A stretch of 55,008 nucleotides of DNA from Maritalea sp047634455 (GTDB lineage Bacteria > Pseudomonadota > Alphaproteobacteria > Rhizobiales > Devosiaceae), in NCBI RefSeq assembly GCF_047634455.1, contig NZ_JBLIAI010000014.1, positions 1 to 55,008 of the forward strand, given 5' to 3'. Below the pieces are notes generated by a model. That model had not been told where the DNA came from. It worked only from the letters and a program-made list of their open reading frames with translations, and did not search any database. The number at the start of each line of letters is the position of its first letter. The first letter of the stretch is position 1. This document shows positions 27,200 to 35,504 of the stretch, in pieces. Made by a program: the position numbers and the translations under genes.

Positions 27200-28795
27200 A
27201 TGAGCACCATCACACGGCGGGAAATTAATCAGACCATTCAAGCGAATGCAAAATCGCTTTCTTACAATGACAAGGCGCCTGTTTTGGCATCGCTTGCGGT
27301 AAAGCGCGATGAAGTTGTATTTAGCGCCGATGGCGCGTTGGTTGCCGACACCGGTCAACATACTGGCCGCTCAGCGCAAGACAAATATATTGTTGATGAC
27401 GCGCTAACCCATGACACCGTGTGGTGGGACAATGCAAAAGCTGCGTCAACAGAACAGTTTGATTTACTGCTTGGCGACATGCTGGACGCTGCAAAAGACA
27501 AAGAATTATTTGTGCAGCAGCTTTACGCGGGTGCTGACGTCTCGCATCAGTTGAACGTCGAAGTTTTCACTGAGAACGCTTGGCATGCCTTATTCATTCG
27601 CAATTTGCTGATCCGCCCGGCGCTCGCCGCTTTGGGTAACTTTGAATCAAACGTGACGATTGTCCATTTGCCAAGCTTTAAGGCAGATCCAGCGCGCCAT
27701 GGCACACGGTCAGAAACAGCTATTCTTTTGGATTTTAGCCGCAATATGGTGCTCATATGCGGTACAGCCTATGCTGGTGAAATCAAAAAATCTGTGTTCT
27801 CATTGTTCAACTTTCACGCGCCCCAAAGAGGCGTTTTGCCGATGCATTGCTCTGCTAATATCGGCAAAGATGGTGACACCGCGCTATTTTTTGGCCTGTC
27901 AGGAACGGGCAAAACGACTTTGTCGACAGATCCTGAGCGCACTTTGATTGGCGATGATGAACATGGCTGGCATGCCGATGGGGTGTTTAACCTTGAAGGC
28001 GGCTGCTACGCCAAAACCATTAAATTGTCACGCAATGCGGAGCCTGAAATTTTTGGTGCCACCGAGCGTTTCGGCACTGTGCTTGAAAATGTGGTGCTTG
28101 ACGAAGAAACCTTGAAGCCAGATTTCAACGATGGGTCAAAAACTGAAAACACCCGCGCCGCATACCCATTAACCGCTTTGGACAATGTGAGCCGCACGGG
28201 CATAGGGCCGACGCCAAAGTCTGTGATTTTGCTCACCGCTGATGCATTTGGCGTTTTACCGCCTATTGCAAGGCTGACACCTGACCAAGCGATTTACCAC
28301 TTCTTATCGGGTTACACGGCCAAGGTGGCAGGCACCGAGCGTGGCATTACCGAGCCACAAGCAACATTTTCAGCCTGCTTTGGCGCACCCTTTATGTCGC
28401 TGCATCCCAGCGTTTATGGCAAAATGTTGAAAAAGCAACTTGGCGAAAGCCTTGCCGAATGTTGGTTGCTGAACACGGGTTGGACCGGTGGCCCTTATGG
28501 GGTTGGTGAGCGCATATCAATCAAAGACACCCGCACGTTGCTGACAAGCGCCTTGTCTGGCGAGTTGATCAACACACCGATGCGCGTTGACCCCATATTT
28601 GGCTTTGAAGTCCCCACCATAGTGGAGGGCATCGATGCTGGCCTGCTTGAGCCACGCACCACTTGGGAAGATGGCAATGCCTATGACGAGCAAGCCGCCA
28701 AATTGGTCAAGTTGTTCGAAGACAATTTTGCAAAATTTGGGGCAAGTGCTGAAGAATTGGCAGATGCAGGACCAAGCCTGAGCAATGCGGCTTAG
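27200..28795 (+). CDS. pckA: Phosphoenolpyruvate carboxykinase (ATP)
   Basis: Converts oxaloacetate and ATP to phosphoenolpyruvate, the entry into gluconeogenesis. I take ATG 27200 (531 residues), just before the conserved N-terminal domain; the longer frame adds 30 residues with no family resemblance. Motifs: TGQHTGRSAQDK (substrate site), MHCSANIGKDGDTALFFGLSGTGKTTLSTD (two partly overlapping signatures: metal/ATP kinase-1a loop), and IGDDEHGW. ATP-type, not GTP-type. A hairpin terminator follows. Confidence 0.95.
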   Translation: MSTITRREINQTIQANAKSLSYNDKAPVLASLAVKRDEVVFSADGALVADTGQHTGRSAQDKYIVDDALTHDTVWWDNAKAASTEQFDLLLGDMLDAAKDKELFVQQLYAGADVSHQLNVEVFTENAWHALFIRNLLIRPALAALGNFESNVTIVHLPSFKADPARHGTRSETAILLDFSRNMVLICGTAYAGEIKKSVFSLFNFHAPQRGVLPMHCSANIGKDGDTALFFGLSGTGKTTLSTDPERTLIGDDEHGWHADGVFNLEGGCYAKTIKLSRNAEPEIFGATERFGTVLENVVLDEETLKPDFNDGSKTENTRAAYPLTALDNVSRTGIGPTPKSVILLTADAFGVLPPIARLTPDQAIYHFLSGYTAKVAGTERGITEPQATFSACFGAPFMSLHPSVYGKMLKKQLGESLAECWLLNTGWTGGPYGVGERISIKDTRTLLTSALSGELINTPMRVDPIFGFEVPTIVEGIDAGLLEPRTTWEDGNAYDEQAAKLVKLFEDNFAKFGASAEELADAGPSLSNAA

Positions 28796-28825
28796 GGCTA
28801 AGTAGAACTAACTATTTCATACTCA

Positions 28826-28863
28826 GAGCTTGGGGGTACGCCCCCGGCTCGCACCATTTTTTG
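28826..28863 (+). terminator. Probable terminator of pckA
   Basis: GAGC-TT-GGGGG paired with CCCCC-GG-CTC around a TACG loop (28826-28850), followed by a T-rich run at 28857-28862. It lies 31 bases after the pckA stop. Confidence 0.6.
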
Positions 28864-28967
28864 TCGACATGACCTCCCCATTCTGCTAGTCATTTAACAG
28901 TATATTGTATTTCGCCGTTTTTGGTTTGTTAACCATAATGCGGCAGCGTATTTTTAGAGGTATTATT

Positions 28968-29159
28968 ATGAGCGTTTTGGCACGAGCAGACTGGGCATTT
29001 GGGGCATTTTGGGCCGTTTTTACTGGCGTTCTTTTTGGGCTGGCCAGCGTGTTTGTTCTTGATCGGCCGATCGACATAGAATTCATTCTTCAAAATATCG
29101 CCCTTTGGACTGCTGCTGGCATTGTGATGTCAATCGCGATTGGCTTAAAGCGACGCTAG
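28968..29159 (+). CDS. Small two-helix membrane protein, unknown function
   Basis: A 63-residue protein from ATG 28968, preceded by AGAGG. Two hydrophobic segments (about 12-29 and 40-57) are separated by a short loop with DRPIDIE, and it ends in KRR. I do not recognise a family. An in-frame ATG at 28938 would add ten basic residues but has no good ribosome binding site. It stands alone between pckA and a MerR regulator. Confidence 0.55.
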   Translation: MSVLARADWAFGAFWAVFTGVLFGLASVFVLDRPIDIEFILQNIALWTAAGIVMSIAIGLKRR

Positions 29160-29258
29160 ATAGGCCCGCAAAAACTCATCTCTATTTTCTCAAATTTGTG
29201 GCTTGACCCTGACGTTGCGTAAGGGGCTATTTCTCTTTTCAGCGGAAGGAAAAGGGTT

Positions 29259-30044
29259 ATGCTTAGCTATAGGGTTAAACAGGTTGCACAAATGGCGGGC
29301 GTTTCTGTGCGCACGCTGCACCATTACGACCAAATCGGCTTGCTTGAACCTGCCTACATTGGCGAAAATAGCTATCGGTACTACACGCGCGATGAATTGG
29401 TGAAATTACAACAAATTCTGTTCTTTAAGGACATGGGATTGAGTTTGAGCAATATCGCCAAAGCGCTGAAAAACTCCGAAGCTGAACGTGCCCAGGTGCT
29501 GATTGAGCACAAGAAACAATTGCAAATGCAAGCGCGTCGCCAAAACCAACTCATTAATACGATTGACCGCACAATCGATGAGTTATTGGGGAATGAGAAG
29601 ATGAAAGTGGAAGATCTTTACAAAGGCTTTTCTGAAGAAAAGCAACACGAGCATGAGCAATGGCTGATTGATAATCATGGGCGGGATATGAAACAGAGCA
29701 TCGACGCGGCCCGCACCAAGATTGAAACCGACGCGGTTGGCGGCAGGGAACAGCTGATCGCCCAGCGGATGGCAGAGCTTCAGGACATAGAGAGCGAAAT
29801 AATACTTGCGCTACAGGGTGGCATTGCTTGCGATGACCCAGCTTTGGACGAAGCGATAACACGCCACCGCAATTGGGTGGCAAAATGGTGGGGCAGACAA
29901 CCAGACCATCCTTCGTACATCGGGCTGTCGCAAATGTATCAAAGCCACCCCGATTTCATTGCACGGTACGAAGCGTTAGCGCCCGGCTTCACAGAATATT
30001 TGGGTGGGGCGATGGCTAGCTTTGCCAATAGGTGTTTGCGCTAG
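29259..30044 (+). CDS. MerR-family regulator with TipAS ligand-binding domain
   Basis: Transcription factor of 261 residues. The N-terminal winged helix (1-72) begins YRVKQVAQMAGVSVRTLHHY, typical of MerR. A coiled dimerisation helix follows (75-115), then a TipAS-like C-terminal domain (about 140-255) with HEQWLIDN and PAL-like helices. TipAL proteins bind thiopeptides and other compounds in that domain and activate efflux or resistance genes. The strong GGAAGGA supports the start. Its target is not evident; an acetyltransferase gene converges three bases downstream. Confidence 0.85.
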   Translation: MLSYRVKQVAQMAGVSVRTLHHYDQIGLLEPAYIGENSYRYYTRDELVKLQQILFFKDMGLSLSNIAKALKNSEAERAQVLIEHKKQLQMQARRQNQLINTIDRTIDELLGNEKMKVEDLYKGFSEEKQHEHEQWLIDNHGRDMKQSIDAARTKIETDAVGGREQLIAQRMAELQDIESEIILALQGGIACDDPALDEAITRHRNWVAKWWGRQPDHPSYIGLSQMYQSHPDFIARYEALAPGFTEYLGGAMASFANRCLR

Positions 30045-30047
30045 TTC

Positions 30048-30812
30048 CTATTTTATTGGTTTGGTCCGATAATGGTAGTCATATAGCTCTGTCGAAAAGC
30101 CAAGTTTTTTGTAAAGAGCGCGCGCAGCGGTGTTTTGTGCCACCACTTGCAATGCGGCTTTGGTGGCACCCAACCTTTTGCATTTGGCAAGCAAACTGGA
30201 CAACAGTTTGGCGGCACGGCCCTGACGGCGAAACTTTGGCGCTGTTTCTACTGATTCAACAATTGCGATGTCGCCAATCACCACAGCGTACGCAATAGCG
30301 GCAAGTTCTTGGTCTTCTTCGATATGTGCGAACAAAATGGGGTAACCGATATTGAGCAATGCTTGGCGGAACCACACATGACTGTCCGCTGAGAAATCCG
30401 CCCGTTCCAGCGCAAATTGCAGCCATCGATCTTCTGGGTGCGTCGTGATTTGCACATCTTGCTGCCATTCAAACCCAGACATTGTTGGGGCAAGCAGCGT
30501 TTTGGTGCGCGCCTGAGCTTCATCAAAATGATTTAAGTCCAGAATATTGTCGAGTTCGCTGATCATTTCTGGCACACGAAACACGGTGTTTTGATCACAT
30601 GCTGCATAAAAATTTGTTGCCGCATCAAGCAATTTGGCATCAACGGGTTGATGCTGGAAAGTCGGATTTACCGAATTAATACGTCGCGATTTGGTGCCAA
30701 CGGTTTGGCGAAACTCAAAACCTTGGCATGATTGTATTTGTTCCGCGGGCCATGCGGCAGCGCATGCGGCTTCAACTTGCCAACAAAGCTCAAGGTTTTG
30801 AATGTTGGACAT
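30048..30812 (-). CDS. GNAT-family N-acetyltransferase
   Basis: 254 residues with a C-terminal GNAT fold: IAYAVVIGDIAIVESVET, the acetyl-CoA loop FRRQGRAAKLL, and QNTAARALYKKLGF, the usual closing motif. The N-terminal half (residues 1-120) is not recognisable and may be a degenerate second GNAT domain, as in other tandem-GNAT proteins. Substrate unknown. It converges on the MerR gene and lies 46 bases downstream of the cell wall hydrolase on the same strand. Confidence 0.8.
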   Translation of the reverse strand: MSNIQNLELCWQVEAACAAAWPAEQIQSCQGFEFRQTVGTKSRRINSVNPTFQHQPVDAKLLDAATNFYAACDQNTVFRVPEMISELDNILDLNHFDEAQARTKTLLAPTMSGFEWQQDVQITTHPEDRWLQFALERADFSADSHVWFRQALLNIGYPILFAHIEEDQELAAIAYAVVIGDIAIVESVETAPKFRRQGRAAKLLSSLLAKCKRLGATKAALQVVAQNTAARALYKKLGFSTELYDYHYRTKPIK

Positions 30813-30857
30813 AACTACAGGCCTTTCAACAATTTATAGTGAAAAGTTAGCAGCCGA

Positions 30858-31535
30858 TCAGAGTGGTGTATAGAAAATATGTTCGCCGATTTGCTTAACT
30901 TCTTGATAGGCAGACGCCCATTTGGGTTGAACGCGCTTGGCATGATAAAATAACGTAGTATCGGGCAACAAATTTACAGACTTTTGCTGCTGGAATTGCT
31001 TGTATGCATAATTTGCAATCAAGCCCGCTTTGACCCAGCTGACCCGAACGATGCGGTTGCCGTTGCCGCCCACATCCGACTTGCCGTCACAGGCAAACGA
31101 AAATTGGCACCGATTGGGCTTGTCCGCGTTCTGATAAACCACACCACAAACCGTATTTGGGTATTTGGCGTACTTGACACGGTTAAGAATGACCTGCGCT
31201 ACGGCCCATTGCCCAGCTTCGGGTTCGCCCCGTGCTTCATGGTAAACTGCTTTTGTGAGGCAGTCTTTTTCGGCTTGAGCTATTTTCAATTTTTCAGCGG
31301 TCGGGGTGAATTTGGTTTTTGCATAAGTGGAAAGCAATTGTGGTGTGAGGTGGGTTGATTGCTGCTCAGCGGCAGCAGGCAATGCAGCAAGGAGCACAAG
31401 TGCACAAGCCAACCCGAATTGCTTTAAAAGTCGTACCACAAGCAAAATCCCAAATTCCCCAACCCGACCGGCTGGCTGCAACATAGTTTTTGTTTTAACG
31501 CGAAGCCAGCCCGTTGTTAAGTCATGGTTAACCAC
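30858..31535 (-). CDS. SleB-like cell wall hydrolase
   Basis: Secreted protein of the Hydrolase_2 family, whose members include the spore-cortex amidase/transglycosylase SleB. A hydrophobic signal-like stretch (about residues 38-57, ending LPAAAEQQ) is followed by the catalytic domain with AVYHEARGEPEAGQWAVAQV, the acid in HEARGE, and CGVVYQN...CQFSFACDG. The GTG start at 31535 has no obvious ribosome binding site; ATG 31484 or a GTG near the signal peptide is equally possible. Confidence 0.85.
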   Translation of the reverse strand: MVNHDLTTGWLRVKTKTMLQPAGRVGEFGILLVVRLLKQFGLACALVLLAALPAAAEQQSTHLTPQLLSTYAKTKFTPTAEKLKIAQAEKDCLTKAVYHEARGEPEAGQWAVAQVILNRVKYAKYPNTVCGVVYQNADKPNRCQFSFACDGKSDVGGNGNRIVRVSWVKAGLIANYAYKQFQQQKSVNLLPDTTLFYHAKRVQPKWASAYQEVKQIGEHIFYTPL

Positions 31536-31739
31536 ATTTTTTTACATTTCGTTAATTGATAGGAAATGGTGGCATTTGCGCAACCTTTTTCTTTAATTTT
31601 TGCGCAATCGTGGAGCTACTCTAGGGCTTGGCAGCTCTCTAAATAGGGCGTACCAATTCAATACTTGGTGCAATTCGCCCCATTCTCCGCTCAGCCATAC
31701 GCCGCTTTTTGTCTACGCGTGCTCCCAAAAGGTTTGATT

Positions 31740-33014
31740 ATGTCTCTCGTGTCGCCTAGCCCGCCGCTATCTGAATTGTCGTCACGCCAATGGCAGTGGA
31801 TCGGCGCCGGTTTTATGATGACCTTCGCCTCGATGGGCGGGCAAACGTTGTTTATCGCGCAGTTTAACCGCGAAATTCGGGCCTATTTTGAGCTTACCGA
31901 CGGCCAGTTCGCCGGGCTTTATACACTTGCAACGCTGTTCAGTGCTGTTCTAATCGCGTTTATTGGCAATGTTACCGACAAATATTCACCCCGGTTTTTG
32001 GGCGTCATTTGCCTTGTTGGGTTGGCGCTGACCGCGTTAGCAATGTCATTTGTGAATAACTGGGTCGTCTTATGTTTGGTTTTGTTTGGGATGCGGTTTT
32101 TCGGACAAGGCATGTTGCCGCACATCGCGCAAACCGCCATGTCGCGTTGGTTCAACCGATTTAGGGGGCGGGCGCTTGCCTTTTCGCAAATGGGCTATAC
32201 GGCGGGTGAAGCCATGTTGCCCTTTATCGTCACCACGGCGCTGATCAGCCTCAGTTGGCGCGATGTTTGGGCCATTGTTGCAGCGTTTCTGATCATTGTG
32301 ATGCTGCCGTTGGTGCTTGTGTTTTTGCGTGATCCACCGGATGGCAAAAAAGCCAAGGCGCGCGGCGACGTTAACCCGGACAGTGCTGAAACGACGGCTT
32401 TGACGGGTGCGCACTGGACGCGCAGCACAGTATTGCGTGATCCTTTGTTCTGGTTGCTCATACTTGGTGCGATGACGCTGCCAGCTTTGGGTACACTATA
32501 TTTTTTCCATCAAGCGCACTTGGTGGGCGTTAAAGGATGGGACGTTACAACCTACACCGCTTGGTTCCCCATCATGGCGATTACCGGCGTTTTAGTGTCG
32601 ATCCTGTCCGGCTTTCTTGTGGACAGGTTTAACGCCTATAAGTTGCTGCCGGTATTTTTGCTACCTGTGGGCGTCGCCTGCCTCATCATGGCGAACTTTG
32701 ATAGCGTTTGGACAATACCCGTTTTCCTTACGGTATTGGCGATGGGTACTGGCATGACCCCGTCAGTGATCGGCGCACTTTGGGCTGAAATGTATGGCAC
32801 AACCCACATAGGAGCTGTTCGCTCGCTTGCGATTGCCGGTATGGTTTTCGCGTCGGCGGCAGGCCCTGGAATTTCTGGCGCGTTTATTGATGCAGGCATC
32901 AACCTTGAAACGCAAAGTTGGTTCTATGCCGCATATTGCTTTGCCATCTCAGCGCTATATCTTGTCTTGCAACCCCAATTGGCGCGCCGAAAACTGGAGC
33001 TTGACCCAAGGTAG
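31740..33014 (+). CDS. MFS transporter
   Basis: Major-facilitator permease of 424 residues from ATG 31740, with about twelve membrane helices in two halves and a central cytosolic loop (about residues 200-225, GKKAKARGDVNPD). The loop-2/3 region GNVTDKYSPRFLG is a form of the family GxxxDRxGRR motif. It resembles the monocarboxylate/oxalate-formate exchanger side of the superfamily, but the substrate cannot be told. A GNAT gene follows after 23 bases. Confidence 0.85.
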   Translation: MSLVSPSPPLSELSSRQWQWIGAGFMMTFASMGGQTLFIAQFNREIRAYFELTDGQFAGLYTLATLFSAVLIAFIGNVTDKYSPRFLGVICLVGLALTALAMSFVNNWVVLCLVLFGMRFFGQGMLPHIAQTAMSRWFNRFRGRALAFSQMGYTAGEAMLPFIVTTALISLSWRDVWAIVAAFLIIVMLPLVLVFLRDPPDGKKAKARGDVNPDSAETTALTGAHWTRSTVLRDPLFWLLILGAMTLPALGTLYFFHQAHLVGVKGWDVTTYTAWFPIMAITGVLVSILSGFLVDRFNAYKLLPVFLLPVGVACLIMANFDSVWTIPVFLTVLAMGTGMTPSVIGALWAEMYGTTHIGAVRSLAIAGMVFASAAGPGISGAFIDAGINLETQSWFYAAYCFAISALYLVLQPQLARRKLELDPR

Positions 33015-33037
33015 CTTTGTTTTGACAGGATTTAACG

Positions 33038-33457
33038 ATGACAGTGAATATTGTTGAAATCACCCCGAACAATAAAGCGCTTTTGACCAATGTTACTGAT
33101 GATGTTTTTGATTATGGTATCGCCGCGCCACAGCTGGACGCCTATTTGGCGCAAAGCAATCACAAGCTGATTGTGGCGGTTGTTGATGATCAAGTGGTTG
33201 GGCAAATCCGCGGCATGATCCATTTTCAGCCCGACGAACCGCCGCATCTCTATGTGGATAATTTGGGCGTTGCCCCTGAGCAAAAGCGAAAAGGGATAGC
33301 AAAAGCACTGTTTGAAGCGCTTACAGATTGGGCCAAAGCCGAAGGTTGCGTTAGCTTTTGGGTGGCCACAGAAACTGACAATCATGAAGGCAACAGCTTT
33401 TACCGTGCTATCGGGCTAAAAGGTCAAACCATGTATTTGTATGAACAAGACATCTAG
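33038..33457 (+). CDS. GNAT-family N-acetyltransferase (small)
   Basis: A single GNAT domain of 139 residues: DDQVVGQIRGMIHF, LYVDNLGVAPEQKRKGIAKALFEAL (acetyl-CoA loop QKRKGIA), and NHEGNSFYRAIGLKG. This layout fits small-molecule or antibiotic-type acetyltransferases such as the AAC(3)-I-like group, but substrate prediction is weak. It starts 23 bases after the MFS gene and is probably co-transcribed. Confidence 0.85.
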   Translation: MTVNIVEITPNNKALLTNVTDDVFDYGIAAPQLDAYLAQSNHKLIVAVVDDQVVGQIRGMIHFQPDEPPHLYVDNLGVAPEQKRKGIAKALFEALTDWAKAEGCVSFWVATETDNHEGNSFYRAIGLKGQTMYLYEQDI

Positions 33458-33476
33458 GTCGTTGTTTGTCGTCTCA

Positions 33477-33680
33477 TTATTTTTTGAGCAGTTTTCGTAA
33501 TCCAAACATGGCCAAAAACACAATTCCACCTGCCGCGAAAATAAAAGTCAGCGGCAGGAATAGACTCTCTTGCAGGACGTTGTTTTCGTCGACCCCACCA
33601 TAAAAGGTGCTTTCCGCAATGCCACTTGCCGCAGCTAGGCCGAAAAACGCGAGACTGATGATGCATAGCGGATGTCGCAT
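33477..33680 (-). CDS. Small DUF3955-like membrane protein
   Basis: A 67-residue protein with two hydrophobic helices (about 4-20 and 42-61) around the loop ESTFYGGVDENNVLQESLFLPL. That loop, with 'tyrosine-x-x-valine-asp-x-asn ... glu-x-x-phe-leu', resembles DUF3955. Function unknown. It converges on the GNAT gene. It is short, but the conserved loop favours a real gene. Confidence 0.6.
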   Translation of the reverse strand: MRHPLCIISLAFFGLAAASGIAESTFYGGVDENNVLQESLFLPLTFIFAAGGIVFLAMFGLRKLLKK

Positions 33681-33847
33681 ATTGGATGCCTGTTACTATT
33701 TGAGTGTGGGCGTGACAAACCGATAGGCGAAGATTTGGACAAAACTAGGTCAACAATTGCGCAGCGCATCCACAAAGCTTTTCAGATACACCAACAACCT
33801 TCCGGGCGCAGGTTGGCCCAAGGGCGTAAAATGGTAATTGAAGTTGC

Positions 33848-34762
33848 TTATATTACAGCCTGGGCAATTTCGCGCATATGCCGCATGTCGGTGCCGCAAC
33901 AGCCACCAAAAATCTTCATGTGCGGATAGGTGTTTTTGATCAGCCCCATATAGGCCCCCAGTTCTTTTGGGTCACCATCGTCAAGTTCTGTGGATTTATC
34001 CAGTTCTGCATGCGAACAGCGCGACGCATTGACCACCACACCCGCCAATCGCTTAATCCAGGGACTGTCATCCAAGTTGGGTAAAAAATGCTCCGGGTGC
34101 GCGCAATTGATCAAAAAGTATTCCGCATAATTTTCGGTCGCCGCATCGACCGCGTCAAGCGCCTCCCCCAAGGGCATGCCCGTCGGCAATAGGCCGTCAG
34201 TCTCAACGGTGAATGAAATGGCGATGGGCAATTCGTGTTTTTGGGCCGCGCGAACGATGCCCATCGCTTCCTCTGGATAAGAGATGGTGAACGCGCTCAC
34301 AATGTCTGGTTTGGCTTTTGCCAACTGCGCAATTTGCACGCTATGATAGTGCTCGGCTTCCTCGTCATCCATGTGACTTTCGGGCAAGTACCCGTCACCA
34401 CGTGGTCCAACTTGTGCACTCAAAACAATCGGCACGTCGCCGACATTATCGCTTAAGTCACGCATAAAATCGATGGCATCAATATTGATTTGTTCGAGAA
34501 GCTTTGGCCCATGTCCAAGCCGCGCAGCCCGATCTTTGTTGGCGACCCATGTGACGCTTTCAAACATCACACCGCAGCCAAGCTCGCGCGCCAGATCAAC
34601 CTGCGCCATGTAAGATGTGGCCAAAAGCGCCCGCCCCTCGTCCGTTTCCAGCAGAGGAAAGGTCGCAAATCCGGGCAAATCAACGCCCTGATTGAAAATC
34701 AGATCTGTTTCAATCCCAGTGTAACAAAGGAGCGGTCGGTCGAGTTTTTCAAGGATGGGCAA
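33848..34762 (-). CDS. Homocysteine S-methyltransferase family protein
   Basis: Zinc-dependent methyltransferase of the betaine-homocysteine/MmuM family, 304 residues. Zinc ligands are seen in LINCAHPEHF and FGGCCGTD near the C-terminus; ESVTW and GPRGDGY are also typical. The methyl donor cannot be inferred. The start is a TTG at 34762 immediately preceded in frame by the stop of the NYN gene two codons upstream, so the usual N-terminal 10 or so residues seem to be missing or replaced. Confidence 0.82.
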   Translation of the reverse strand: MPILEKLDRPLLCYTGIETDLIFNQGVDLPGFATFPLLETDEGRALLATSYMAQVDLARELGCGVMFESVTWVANKDRAARLGHGPKLLEQINIDAIDFMRDLSDNVGDVPIVLSAQVGPRGDGYLPESHMDDEEAEHYHSVQIAQLAKAKPDIVSAFTISYPEEAMGIVRAAQKHELPIAISFTVETDGLLPTGMPLGEALDAVDAATENYAEYFLINCAHPEHFLPNLDDSPWIKRLAGVVVNASRCSHAELDKSTELDDGDPKELGAYMGLIKNTYPHMKIFGGCCGTDMRHMREIAQAVI

Positions 34763-34768
34763 AGTGAG

Positions 34769-35389
34769 CTACCAAGTCCTTGGCTTCTTTAGATTAGTAC
34801 CTTTGATAGTTAAAGGTAGTTGAGACCTCCTGAGTGCGCTCGATCTAATCGTACGAACAAAATCAGCGTGTTTTCTCAACTCCTGTGACGTTTTAGAACG
34901 CCCCGGTGTAACCAAGCCCAGAAGTTTCTTTGGGTGGTGCTGCTTTACCAGCCTCATTCCTTCTGCCATGTCGCTATCATTCGAAACAACAACTGCGCAG
35001 TCAAAATGATCCAGCCACGCCGAATTTAGCAAGTTTACCGCTAGATTGACATCAGATCCCTTTTCTTCCGTTTTCATCACTTCCAACGTGTTGGGGGGTG
35101 GTGCCGCATTTTCCATTCGAACTTTGTGTCTCAAAAAGTGACCATAATGAACGTGCAGCTCAGGTGTTGTGGCCATCAATGCCCGGATATATGCCTGCTG
35201 CCTTTGAGGTGCCTGTGGATCTGCGGGTTTTGGTTTTATTTGAGCCGTGAAATAGTGAATATCGACAATCTCATTGGTCGGCATAAGTACATTCTGAAAA
35301 AGCTTCATCAAGTCGAGCCACTTGAAAGCTGAACCTTTTAAGCAACCATAATATAAGTTGAATCCATCAATGAATATTGCTGTTTTCAA
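34769..35389 (-). CDS. NYN-domain (PIN-like) protein
   Basis: A 206-residue protein with the NYN nuclease fold: acidic DGFNLYYG (Asp8) at the N-terminus, EEKGSDVNLAVNLL, and VVSNDSDMAEGMR, together the usual metal-binding cluster. NYN proteins act on RNA or DNA; some are phage- or toxin-linked. It lies between polA and the methyltransferase on the same strand, and its stop is two codons from, and in frame with, the methyltransferase start. It looks like an insertion into an older gene arrangement. Confidence 0.82.
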   Translation of the reverse strand: MKTAIFIDGFNLYYGCLKGSAFKWLDLMKLFQNVLMPTNEIVDIHYFTAQIKPKPADPQAPQRQQAYIRALMATTPELHVHYGHFLRHKVRMENAAPPPNTLEVMKTEEKGSDVNLAVNLLNSAWLDHFDCAVVVSNDSDMAEGMRLVKQHHPKKLLGLVTPGRSKTSQELRKHADFVRTIRSSALRRSQLPLTIKGTNLKKPRTW

Positions 35390-35401
35390 AAAACCACCTC
35401 A

Positions 35402-35428
35402 AAAAAGGCAAAGGCCCCTTACGGGGCC
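35402..35428 (-). terminator. Rho-independent terminator of polA
   Basis: On the minus strand, GGCCCC and GGGGCC (35428-35423 with 35418-35413) form a stem around a four-base loop, followed by TTTGCCTTTTTT. It lies 77 bases after the polA stop and just before the NYN gene start. Confidence 0.8.
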
Positions 35429-35504
35429 CTGCAATCTGCGGACTAGTCCTACAGATGGAATACAAAATTTATACGTTTTTCGCACAGATTTGTCAACGAA
35501 ACAT

